Assembly (NCBI GenBank): GCA_023417315.1
Contig: JAEZFW010000013.1
Location: 24,580 to 88,579 of the forward strand
Source of the DNA: Pseudomonadota bacterium
Lineage (GTDB): Bacteria; Pseudomonadota; Gammaproteobacteria; Steroidobacterales; Steroidobacteraceae
DNA length: 64,000 nucleotides
Reading direction: 5' to 3'
The position numbers were made by a program, and so were the translations under genes. Below the pieces are notes generated by a model, which was not told the origin of the DNA, did no database searches, and saw nothing but the letters and a program-made list of their open reading frames with translations. Positions 8,657-16,488 of this stretch are shown here, one piece after another; the stretch's first letter is position 1; every line of letters starts with the position of its first letter.

Positions 8657-9739
8657 ATGGAGCTCACCGGCAGCCCACAAGACATTGCTTTGCTCAGGCG
8701 ATTCTCTCCGCTCGACGGGATGCGTGCGGAGAATCTGATCGCGCTTGCGCGCAAGACCAGTCGACGGCAGGCACCCCAGTCGCGCCTGTTATTTACGGAA
8801 GGCGACGAAGAGAAGCACACCTACTATTTATTGAGCGGCACGGTCGATCTGCTCCAGGAAGGGGAAGTCATCTCGACGATCACGGGCGGCTCGCCGAAGG
8901 CGAAGAATCCGCTGGCGCATGTGCTGCCGCGACCGTACTCCGCAGTCGTGACCTCGGCGCGCGCTGAATACTTGTTCATCGACAGCGAATTCCTCGACGT
9001 GATGGTCACGCTGGACCAAACCGGCGCATATCACGTTGCCGAGCTGCGCGGTGCGGAAGAAGAAGGCGCAGAAGCCTCGGATACGGACGACTGGATGACG
9101 GCACTCCTGCAAACGAAGGCATTTCACAAGGTCCCGCCCGCGAACATTCAAGCCATCTTCATGCGCCTGCAGCGCGCGGACTATCGCGCCGGCGAGGTCG
9201 TCATCAAGCAGGGCGATGTCGGCGACTACTTCTATGTCGTCGTCAAAGGCAAATGCGTCGTCACGCGCGAATCGCCGCTGAATAAAGAAGGCGTCAAGCT
9301 CGCGGAGCTTTCCATGGGCGATACGTTCGGCGAAGAAGCGCTGATCTCGGACGCGAAACGCAACGCAAGCGTCACGATGCTCAGCGACGGTTATCTGATG
9401 CGCCTCGGCAAAGAGGACTTCCGCAAGCTCCTGAACGAACCCTTCTTGAAGTGGGTCGACTATGCGGAAGCGAAACGTATCGTCGCAGGCGGAGGCAAAT
9501 GGCTGGACGTACGTCTACCTTCCGAATTCGATCAATATCACGCCGAAGGCGCACTCAGCATTCCGCTGTATTCACTGCGCCTCAAGATGAAATCCCTCGA
9601 TCGCAACACACCCTACGTGGTCTGTTGCGACACCGGCCGCCGCAGCTCCGCGTGCGCTTACATTCTTTCCGAGCGCGGCTACCAAGCAAGCGTCCTCAAG
9701 GGCGGGCTGGTGTCGACGGAGATAGCAGGCCGCAAGTAG
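8657..9739 (+). CDS. Two cyclic-nucleotide-binding domains fused to a rhodanese domain
   Basis: The 360-residue cytoplasmic protein has three parts. Residues 10-125 form a cNMP-binding-like beta roll whose phosphate cassette is degenerate, lacking the usual GE and R. Residues 145-260 form a second cNMP domain with an intact cassette, FGEEALISDAKRNASV (E226, R235). Residues 262-358 form a rhodanese domain with a catalytic loop CCDTGRRS (C324). It probably couples binding of a cyclic nucleotide to sulfur or redox chemistry, but no partner is visible. There is no DNA-binding domain, so it is not a CRP itself. The gene is monocistronic, and a CRP-like palindrome lies just beyond its stop. Confidence 0.88.
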   Translation: MELTGSPQDIALLRRFSPLDGMRAENLIALARKTSRRQAPQSRLLFTEGDEEKHTYYLLSGTVDLLQEGEVISTITGGSPKAKNPLAHVLPRPYSAVVTSARAEYLFIDSEFLDVMVTLDQTGAYHVAELRGAEEEGAEASDTDDWMTALLQTKAFHKVPPANIQAIFMRLQRADYRAGEVVIKQGDVGDYFYVVVKGKCVVTRESPLNKEGVKLAELSMGDTFGEEALISDAKRNASVTMLSDGYLMRLGKEDFRKLLNEPFLKWVDYAEAKRIVAGGGKWLDVRLPSEFDQYHAEGALSIPLYSLRLKMKSLDRNTPYVVCCDTGRRSSACAYILSERGYQASVLKGGLVSTEIAGRK

Positions 9740-9748
9740 CGGCGCGGA

Positions 9749-9764
9749 TGTGATCAGCGTCACA
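9749..9764. promoter_or_regulatory. CRP/Vfr-like palindrome TGTGA-N6-TCACA
   Basis: TGTGATCAGCGTCACA is an exact match to the CRP half-site pair; the flanks extend the symmetry to GGATGTGA/TCACATCC. It sits 10 bp after the cNMP-rhodanese stop and about 360 bp before the giant kinase. A 14/16 identical site lies at 18708-18723. It could alternatively be the stem of a terminator. Confidence 0.5.
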
Positions 9765-9779
9765 TCCCCCCCCCCGCGA

Positions 9780-9948
9780 AAGCCTGTCGGCAGGATAGCC
9801 TCCGGCAAGAAAGACGCACTATCGACGTCGAGTGAGCCTGCCGGCAAGACGACGTGCATGGGCATTTCCAAGCTGCGCGTGCACCTACAATCATGACTCT
9901 GGTCTGTCCTGCCGATAGGCTTTCTCACCGGCGATTAACCTCGCCGGC
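9780..9948. repeat. Intergenic word-repeat inverted element upstream of the first giant kinase
   Basis: AAGCCTGTCGGCAGG (9780-9794) pairs with CCTGCCGATAGGCTT (9908-9922) at 14 of 15 positions. The left arm continues with CTCCGGCAAGA and CCTGCCGGCAAGA words. The right arm is followed by a perfect hairpin, CCGGCG-N8-CGCCGG (9929-9948). The words are those of the elements at 26017 and 44774. Confidence 0.65.
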
Positions 9949-10120
9949 GTACGCCCTTCCCTGATTCCATCATCCCTGCCACCCACGCCCTTCCGTTGAG
10001 GCATAACCAGTGATGTCGTTCACGTGAGTGTGCGTGCGGCCACTGTAAATACCGGGACTTCCATCCAGTTCCCCCTATGGCCGCCGATGTAGCTTGGAAG
10101 CTTACGGCTGTGGAGAAGCG

Positions 10121-13100
10121 ATGAAGGCGAAGGGCGTTGTAGCAGTGCTGGCGGGCCAGGCATCGATCGTTGCGATCCTGGTGCTCGTCCTCGTGCTCTC
10201 GCTCGCGGGCGCGCCGCTCTTGCAGCAGAAGCAGGTCGTGGCGCAGCGCATCGGCGCCGACTTCGCGCTGACCAAGGCGGAATCGATCGCAGAAGCGCTG
10301 CTCTCCTCGAACACGAGCGCACGCAAGCTCGACCGCCACGGCGAAACGTTCACCGCACGGCATCTCACGCGCGCGATGATCATTCCGCCGCGCGATACAG
10401 CACCCCGCGGATTCCCGATCCGTGCGGTCGCTGCGCTGAAAGCGCACCCCAGTCAGCCCCACATTGAATTCGAGAATCTCGCAGGTCAACCGCATCTCCT
10501 GTATGCCGTACCGGATGGATCGGACGGCATTCTGATTCTCGAGATGAAGCTCGATCGCGAGCGCGCGATCGTTGGGCGCTTCTTCGGTCAATCGTATCTG
10601 TCAGCGAGTGCCACCGGCTTCATCTTGCTCGCGCTCTTGCTCTTCGGTGCGTTCGGTCTGCGCTATTTCTTGCGCGCGCTCGTGCGCTTGCCGGAAGAAG
10701 AACGACGCACGACGATCATGGAGGGGCTACGGGTCGATGCTTCTCACGAACGACGCAATTTGCTGCCGTGGCTGCTCGGTCTGTGCTTGATGGTGTTCGT
10801 GCTCGACTTGTCGAATGTTCTCGATTCGGCAATCGGCATCGGCTATGTGCTCGCAATCATGCTGAGCTTGTCCTCCAACAGGCATTGGCACGCGACCGTG
10901 ATTGCGACGACGGGCGCGCTGCTCTTGTTCGCGGCCCCGATCGCATCGCCCTATCACCCTGGCTGGTGGGACTACCTCGAGAATCATACGCTGACGCTGT
11001 TTGCGATCTTCGTCACCGGTTTCTTCGGCAGCGCGAACATGCGCAAGTCGCAGGCGGAAGCATTCGCCCTTGCCGAAGCAGTGCGCTCGCGCAACGAAAC
11101 GACTGAGCTGCGCGCGGCGCTCGAGCGTGCCGAGGCAGCAGAAGCAGAGAATCGCCGCATGCTCGAACGCATGCGCATGGCGAACGAATCCGCGGGCATT
11201 TCCGTGTTCGAGTGGAATATCGCGGAAGACACGACGCGGGTCGATGAAGGCAGCCCGTTCATCAAGCGCCTCGGCAACGGTAGCAACGTCTTCAGGGGTT
11301 CTGAGTACGCCGACCGCTTCGTCCATCCGGAAGATCGAGAAGAATGGCGCCGCGTCTTTCACCGCGCGCTCGCAGCGCCTCCTGGACAAGATGTGTTCTC
11401 GCATCGTTATCGAGCGGTGCTGCCGGACGGCGCGATCGCGCACGTTCAATTTCATGGTCGCGTACTTCGCGATGCAACGGGCGCGCCAACCAGCGTGCTC
11501 GCAGTGGATCTGGAAGTCACGCGCGAAGAGCAGACGAAGCTCGAGATCGCGCGGCAGGCGGAGCAACTCCACGAAGCGCAAGAGCGCTTCCAGCGCGCTG
11601 TGTCCGGCACGCAGGATGCGCTGTTCGAGTTCAATCTCGTGACTGGGGAGATGTGGCATTCACCGCGCTTCATGCAGATGCTCGGCTACGCCGACGACGC
11701 TGCGCCGCCCTCGAGTGGGCTCGAAAGTCTGGTGCACCCGGATGATCAAGCAAGTCTCGCGAAAGCGATGATCGAACATCTGCAGAAAGGCACGCCGTAC
11801 GACATCGAGTATCGCTTACGCAAGCGCGATGGTGAGTGGTTGTGGGTGCGCTCGCGCGCCGCGGCAGACGGAGGTGACGATGGCAGGCCGATGTGGCTCG
11901 CAGGATCGATTCACGACATTACCGCGGAGCGTGCAGCGCGCGAAGCGCTGTTGCGCGCCACGCAGGAGGCCGAGGATGCGAGCCACGCGAAGAGCACATT
12001 CCTGGCCACGATGAGTCACGAGATCCGCACGCCGATGAACGGCATCATCGGCATGACCGGCTTGCTGCTCGATACCGGACTCGATCGTGTGCAGCGCGAT
12101 TACGCCGAGACGATTCGAGCGAGCGCCGATTCGCTGCTCACGATCCTGAACGACATTCTGGACTTCTCGAAGATCGAAGCAGGCAAGCTCGATATCGAGA
12201 ACCTGGAGCTGGATATTCGTGCGAACGTCGATGACGTCGGCTCGATCATGGCGTTCCAAGCAGCGGCGAAGGGCCTCGAGCTCATCGTGAATGTGCGCCC
12301 CGAAGTCCCGGAGCGCGTGATGGGCGATCCGCAACGCATTCGTCAGTGCTTGCTCAATCTGGTCGGGAACGCCATCAAGTTCACCCAGAGCGGTGAAGTC
12401 GTAATCGAGGTTTGTGCGCTCGGATGTCAAAGCGGTCGCACGCTCGTGCACTTCGAGGTGCGTGACACCGGAATGGGTATCGCTGAGGACACGCTCGATA
12501 AGTTGTTCCAGCCGTTCACGCAAGCCGATTCGTCGACCACGCGTCGCTTCGGCGGCACCGGTCTGGGGCTTTCGATCGTGCGCAAGCTCGTGGACATGAT
12601 GGGCGGCCAATGCGGCGCCCAAAGTCAGCTCGAGGTGGGATCGGCGTTCTGGTTCACCCTGCCGCTGGAAGCGACGATCGCCACCTTGGAAGAAGAAAAG
12701 TCTGCCGCTGCGCTGAAGGGCCGTCGCGTGCTGCTCGTCGATGACAACGAAACGAATCGACGAGTGCTCGCGAGCCAGATGACGTACGAAGGCTGCGAGG
12801 TGACAGCGGTCTCGAGCGCTCAACAAGCACTGCAAACGCTTCGTGCACGAGGACAGGCCGCTTTCGATGTCGTGCTGCTCGACTACCACATGCCTGACAT
12901 GGATGGTGCGATGCTGGGCGAGCAGATCGTGAGCTCGCGCGATATCCCACCCACGCGTTTGATGCTGCTCACCTCACTCGACCGCTCGGGCGACATGCAA
13001 CGGTTCGCCGACATCGGCTTCGCAGCTTACTTGACGAAACCCGTGCGTACGCGCGAGCTCATCGATTGTCTGCACCGTGCACTCTCGCACGACGCAGAGG

Positions 13101-13954
13101 ACTGGCATATGCACAGCCAACCAATCATCACACGAGGAACGCTGGTGGCGACAGAAGTCAAGCGCAAGTACACCGGCAGCGTGCTGCTGGTCGAAGACAA
13201 TCCGATCAATCAACGCGTAGCACGCCGCTTCCTCGAGCGCCTGGGATGCGAAGTGCACGTCGTGGGCGATGGTGCGCAAGCGGTCGAGGCCTATCAGCGC
13301 GACACGTACGGCTTCATCTTGATGGATATGCAGATGCCGGTGATGGACGGCATCGAAGCGACACGACGCATTCGCGAGCTGGAAGCGGACCGCAAGCGCA
13401 CGCCGATCGTTGCGCTCACGGCGAACGCGATGATGGGAACGCTCGAGCGCTGCCTCGAAGCAGGCATGGACGATTACTTGACGAAACCTCTCGACATCTC
13501 TCGTCTCGAAGACGTATTGGATCGATTCATGGGCAACTCTTCCGATCGAAAATCAAACACCGAAAGCGGCGCGCCTCGAATCGCGAGCGCCGATGTCTCC
13601 GTACGTGCTCGCCTGACCGAGATTGCGGGCGATGATGTGGAGTTCATCGCAGAGCTGATCGGCGCGTTCTTGACCGGCGGTGAGGACACGTTGCGCGAGC
13701 TGCAGGCGGCCGTGGCGAATGGCGATTCCGCTGCGATCGGTCGTGCTGCACACAAGCTCAAAGGCGCGAGCGCAAATCTGCATGTCGACGGACTCGCCGC
13801 CATGGCGCTCGAAATCGAGACGCGCGCGAAGGCGGGTCAGTCGGGTGACTGGCGCGCCGATGTCGAACGCATCACGACGGAGTTCGAACGCGTGAGCGAA
13901 GCGCTGCGCGGCGAGATGGCGCTCATGCAGATCGAGCAGCGGGCGGCGGGTTAG
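10121..13954 (+). CDS. Membrane hybrid sensor kinase: 2 PAS, HisKA, HATPase, 2 REC, HPt
   Basis: The 1277-residue protein carries a whole phosphorelay. There is an N-terminal membrane helix (residues 5-28), a periplasmic stretch of about 130 residues, a helix near 160-180 and further helices to about 300. Two PAS folds (about 350-475 and 490-610) precede the dimerisation box TMSHEIRTPMNG and a complete ATPase domain with DTGMGI and GGTGLGLSIV. The first receiver has DYHMPDMDG, the second DMQMPVMDG, and the final HPt has AAHKLKGASAN. The ATG at 10121 follows GGAGAAGCG, so the 9-residue upstream extension is rejected. It is paralogous to the kinase at 18833 from HisKA to HPt, but has a different sensor. 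The signal is unknown. Confidence 0.93.
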   Translation: MKAKGVVAVLAGQASIVAILVLVLVLSLAGAPLLQQKQVVAQRIGADFALTKAESIAEALLSSNTSARKLDRHGETFTARHLTRAMIIPPRDTAPRGFPIRAVAALKAHPSQPHIEFENLAGQPHLLYAVPDGSDGILILEMKLDRERAIVGRFFGQSYLSASATGFILLALLLFGAFGLRYFLRALVRLPEEERRTTIMEGLRVDASHERRNLLPWLLGLCLMVFVLDLSNVLDSAIGIGYVLAIMLSLSSNRHWHATVIATTGALLLFAAPIASPYHPGWWDYLENHTLTLFAIFVTGFFGSANMRKSQAEAFALAEAVRSRNETTELRAALERAEAAEAENRRMLERMRMANESAGISVFEWNIAEDTTRVDEGSPFIKRLGNGSNVFRGSEYADRFVHPEDREEWRRVFHRALAAPPGQDVFSHRYRAVLPDGAIAHVQFHGRVLRDATGAPTSVLAVDLEVTREEQTKLEIARQAEQLHEAQERFQRAVSGTQDALFEFNLVTGEMWHSPRFMQMLGYADDAAPPSSGLESLVHPDDQASLAKAMIEHLQKGTPYDIEYRLRKRDGEWLWVRSRAAADGGDDGRPMWLAGSIHDITAERAAREALLRATQEAEDASHAKSTFLATMSHEIRTPMNGIIGMTGLLLDTGLDRVQRDYAETIRASADSLLTILNDILDFSKIEAGKLDIENLELDIRANVDDVGSIMAFQAAAKGLELIVNVRPEVPERVMGDPQRIRQCLLNLVGNAIKFTQSGEVVIEVCALGCQSGRTLVHFEVRDTGMGIAEDTLDKLFQPFTQADSSTTRRFGGTGLGLSIVRKLVDMMGGQCGAQSQLEVGSAFWFTLPLEATIATLEEEKSAAALKGRRVLLVDDNETNRRVLASQMTYEGCEVTAVSSAQQALQTLRARGQAAFDVVLLDYHMPDMDGAMLGEQIVSSRDIPPTRLMLLTSLDRSGDMQRFADIGFAAYLTKPVRTRELIDCLHRALSHDAEDWHMHSQPIITRGTLVATEVKRKYTGSVLLVEDNPINQRVARRFLERLGCEVHVVGDGAQAVEAYQRDTYGFILMDMQMPVMDGIEATRRIRELEADRKRTPIVALTANAMMGTLERCLEAGMDDYLTKPLDISRLEDVLDRFMGNSSDRKSNTESGAPRIASADVSVRARLTEIAGDDVEFIAELIGAFLTGGEDTLRELQAAVANGDSAAIGRAAHKLKGASANLHVDGLAAMALEIETRAKAGQSGDWRADVERITTEFERVSEALRGEMALMQIEQRAAG

Positions 13955-13961
13955 GTTTTCT

Positions 13962-14086
13962 AAAGAGTAACCACATAGAACACAAAGGACACAGAAAAGA
14001 ACGGAGTCATATAGGCCGCGCGTGCGCCACGATCAATAGATCTTTTTTCTGTTTTGTGTTCTTTGTGTTCTTTGTGGTTACTCTTT
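13962..14086. repeat. A/T-rich inverted element between convergent genes (AACACAAAGGACACAG words)
   Basis: The left arm (13962-14000) begins AAAGAGTAACCACATAGAAC and continues with ACACAAAGG words. The right arm (14041-14086) is its complement apart from a few substitutions and a 4-bp insertion, ending GTGGTTACTCTTT. The loop holds AGAACGGAGTC. It starts 8 bp after the kinase stop and faces yggX, so it can terminate both transcripts. Its A/T-rich arms contrast sharply with the surrounding genes. Confidence 0.8.
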
Positions 14087-14114
14087 CCTTGGGCCATCAC
14101 TTTCTCCTAGGCCA

Positions 14115-14384
14115 TTACTCCTCTGGCACGAACTCCTTCGGCTTCTCCGAGCCGCCGCCGAAGAAGAACTTCTCCATCTCGGCCACTAAGAACTTTCGTG
14201 CTTTCGGATCGACGGGCGTCAGTCGGTACTCGTTAATGAGCATCGTTTGATGCCTGAGCCAACGTTGCCAACCCTCCTTGGAAACGTTCTCGTAGATGCG
14301 CTGGCCGAGCTCGCCCGGGTACGGCGCGTAATCGAGGCCTTCGGCTTCGGTGCCGAGCACGACGCAATTCACGGTTCGTGACAT
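14115..14384 (-). CDS. yggX: Fe(2+)-trafficking/oxidative damage protection protein YggX
   Basis: This 89-residue protein has the complete YggX pattern: MSRTVNCVVLG with the conserved cysteine, the block PGELGQRIYENVSKEGW, then MLINEYRL and a C-terminal EKFFFG. YggX protects iron-sulfur clusters and limits free iron. The ATG at 14384 follows GAGGATT at the right distance; the apparent start two codons upstream is TTG. It lies 46 bp downstream of mutY, the classic gammaproteobacterial order, and MutY itself has a 4Fe-4S cluster. Confidence 0.95.
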   Translation of the reverse strand: MSRTVNCVVLGTEAEGLDYAPYPGELGQRIYENVSKEGWQRWLRHQTMLINEYRLTPVDPKARKFLVAEMEKFFFGGGSEKPKEFVPEE

Positions 14385-14430
14385 GAGCAAATCCTCATCA
14401 GCGAATTAAGCAACATCTCTTCGAGTTCTG

Positions 14431-15495
14431 TCAGCTGAGCGCCAGCGCCGCGGCGCTCGCGAGCTGCATGAGATCGAGCACTGGCTTCGCGAGCCCGATT
14501 TTGGCCGGCGCAGCGGGGTCATACCAAAGCCCTCGGGCTTCACCGACCGTCAGCACAGGCTCGACCGGCGTCACGAGCACTGGATGCAGCGTGAGGTCGA
14601 AATGAGTAAACGCGTGCGAATAGGCAGGCATCGATCTCGGGTGGACGTTGGACACGCCGATGCGTGCGACATAGCTGCAGGCTTGATCGAAGCTATCGAA
14701 CTGCGGGAACGTCCACAACCCACCCCAGATCCCTCGTGCAGGCCGCTTCTCGAGCCACACAGCTCCATCGCCGCGCGCAAGAATGAGCGCATGCGCGCTG
14801 CGTGCGGGGCGTAGCTTCTTCGGCCGAGGCGTCGGCAACGAGGCTTGACGTCCTTCCTGAAAAGCAACACAGCCCGAGCGCAAGGGACACGCGATGCACA
14901 ACGGACGTGAACGCACACAGATGATTGCGCCCAGATCCATGATCGCTTGCGTGTAGTGCGCGACTCGCTCGCTCGGCGTGCACGAATCCGCAAGCACCCA
15001 AAGCTGCTCCTCGATTTTCTTGTCGCCGGGATAGCCGCTCACGCCGAAATAGCGGGCGAGCACGCGCTTGACGTTACCGTCGAGAATCGGATGGCGGGCC
15101 GCTTGTGAAAGCGCGAGGATCGCACCGGCGGTCGAGCGTCCGATACCAGGTAATGCTTGCACCTGATCTAAGGTGCGCGGAAAGTGGCCGTTGTGGTCGC
15201 TGACGATGATGCACGCCGTGCGATGCAGATTGCGCGCCCGGGCGTAGTAGCCGAGCCCGGTCCAGAGGTGCAGCACCTCATCGATTGAAGCCGCGGCGAG
15301 CGCGTGAACGTCGGGGAAGCGGGCCATGAATCGCTCATAGAACGGGATGACCGTCGTGACCTGGGTCTGCTGCAGCATGATCTCCGACACCCACACTCGG
15401 TATGGCGTCGGGTCGCGCTGCCACGGGAGGTCTTTGCGTCCCGCGGAGTCGAACCAAGTCAGTAAGGGCTGGGCGATTGGGGATTCAGGTAACAT
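14431..15495 (-). CDS. mutY: A/G-specific adenine DNA glycosylase MutY
   Basis: MutY removes adenine mispaired with 8-oxoguanine. The 354-residue protein contains the catalytic glutamate in WVSEIMLQQTQV (E38), the helix-hairpin-helix LPGIGRSTAGAI (115-126), the catalytic aspartate in ILDGNVKRVLAR (D139), and the 4Fe-4S cysteines with spacing C-X6-C-X2-C-X5-C (C193, C200, C203, C209). The C-terminal third is the NUDIX-like 8-oxoG recognition domain. It is followed by yggX. Upstream lies a large inverted element, so its promoter must lie within or beside that element. Confidence 0.96.
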   Translation of the reverse strand: MLPESPIAQPLLTWFDSAGRKDLPWQRDPTPYRVWVSEIMLQQTQVTTVIPFYERFMARFPDVHALAAASIDEVLHLWTGLGYYARARNLHRTACIIVSDHNGHFPRTLDQVQALPGIGRSTAGAILALSQAARHPILDGNVKRVLARYFGVSGYPGDKKIEEQLWVLADSCTPSERVAHYTQAIMDLGAIICVRSRPLCIACPLRSGCVAFQEGRQASLPTPRPKKLRPARSAHALILARGDGAVWLEKRPARGIWGGLWTFPQFDSFDQACSYVARIGVSNVHPRSMPAYSHAFTHFDLTLHPVLVTPVEPVLTVGEARGLWYDPAAPAKIGLAKPVLDLMQLASAAALALS

Positions 15496-15516
15496 CCCGC
15501 AAGTCTAATCGGTAGA

Positions 15517-15713
15517 GCGCTCCCGCTGGAAAGGCGCGTTGTGCCGATAACGCCCGCTGGAGAGCTGCCGCTAGAAAGGCGCCCGGCGCCGAGGAAGCTA
15601 TCGCGAGTCAGGAACCTGGGGTAGGAATTGCAGTTTGCTGTCTTTTCTGTCCAGCGGGAGCTTTCCCGGCGCGATGCGCCCTTCTAGCGATAACTGTCTA
15701 GCGGGAGCTTTCT
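15517..15713. repeat. Word-repeat inverted element between the SRPBCC gene and mutY (CCGCTGGAAAG words)
   Basis: The left side (15517-15613) strings together CTCCCGCTGGAAAGGCGC, CGCCCGCTGGAGAGC and CCGCTAGAAAGGCGCC. The right side (15641-15713) holds the complements TCCAGCGGGAGCTTTC, CGCCCTTCTAGCG and TAGCGGGAGCTTTCT. Inner ends are GAGTCAGGAA and TTTTCTGTCC, matching the shared core. It ends 9 bp from the SRPBCC stop codon. Confidence 0.7.
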
Positions 15714-15721
15714 AAGTTGCG

Positions 15722-16297
15722 TCAGCCGCCGACTTCATGTTGGGCGCGGGCCTCGACGTTCTCGAACAACTCGACCGTCGCTTCTTCCAACGTCGAAAGC
15801 ATCCACCGGCGTCCACCGAGTGCAGGCACCCAGAATCCAGGCACGATGCTGGTTCGGTAGATGATCCGTGTTCGTGTGTCGTCGACAGCTTCGATGATCG
15901 TGTGCGTCTCGCCGAACCGCACGTCGCTCTTGCTCGGATCGGTCGTGGCAATGAGCGTGAGCGGTTGCTCGATGACTTCCTCGACTCGCTTCACCGTACG
16001 ACAAAAAGGGCCGAAGCATGCGCGTAACTTCGTCTCCAACACCGCAGTCGTCGGTGTGGGGCGCTCCACGACGCGCGCCTGCAGGATTCGCTCATCGAGG
16101 TCCGGATAACCTTCATAGTTGCGCAGCACCGCTTCGACTGCGCTCGCCGGCGCATCCAGCACGGCAATCACTTCGCAGCGAAATTGCTTCTCCGCATAGG
16201 TGCTCTCCACCCGCTCCGTCTCGAACGCACACGCAGCGCCGCCGAAGACGGGCAAGGGCAGCAGCAAGATGAGCGTGGCGAGAACGGAGGGGCGCAT
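15722..16297 (-). CDS. Exported SRPBCC/START-like (polyketide cyclase/coenzyme Q-binding type) protein
   Basis: The 191-residue protein begins MRPSVLATLILLLPLPVFGG, a clear signal peptide. The mature part has the helix-grip pattern of the SRPBCC superfamily: a strand with EVIAVLDAPASAVEAVLRNYEGYPDL, central strands, and a long C-terminal helix from STLEEATVELFENV. These domains bind hydrophobic ligands. An exported single-domain form could handle lipids in the periplasm, but that is inference. The ATG at 16297 is immediately preceded by the TGACGNNG repeat array, so no normal ribosome site is seen and its leader would include that repeat if it is co-transcribed with the AsmA gene. Confidence 0.7.
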   Translation of the reverse strand: MRPSVLATLILLLPLPVFGGAACAFETERVESTYAEKQFRCEVIAVLDAPASAVEAVLRNYEGYPDLDERILQARVVERPTPTTAVLETKLRACFGPFCRTVKRVEEVIEQPLTLIATTDPSKSDVRFGETHTIIEAVDDTRTRIIYRTSIVPGFWVPALGGRRWMLSTLEEATVELFENVEARAQHEVGG

Positions 16298-16305
16298 TGG
16301 CAAAG

Positions 16306-16476
16306 TGACGGAGTGACGGAGTGACGAGGTGACGGGGTGACGAAGCGACGGAGTCAGAAGTTCTCGGCCTGTAACCCTACGGCAGTGAGCAACTCCCGCA
16401 AGTAGGTACCCGCCACAGGACCGACGGTTCCCCGCCCTGACTTCGTCACTCCGTCACTTCGTCACCCCGTCACTCG
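16306..16476. repeat. Inverted element made of tandem TGACGNNG octamers
   Basis: Six tandem octamers run from 16306 to 16353: TGACGGAG twice, TGACGAGG, TGACGGGG, TGACGAAG and CGACGGAG, ending in TCAGAAG. The right arm (16436-16476) carries four complementary octamers of the CTTCGTCA and CTCCGTCA type. The element spans the gap from 12 bp after the asmA stop to 8 bp before the SRPBCC start. Confidence 0.85.
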
Positions 16477-16488
16477 AATCCCCAGCCG

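Noticed and set aside
9766..9775. 10-C run as a phase-variation tract
   Set aside because: It is intergenic, not close to a start codon or promoter that I can identify.
16306..16353. Iteron-type replication origin
   Set aside because: The octamers pair with a complementary array downstream and there is no rep or dnaA gene or A/T-rich region nearby.
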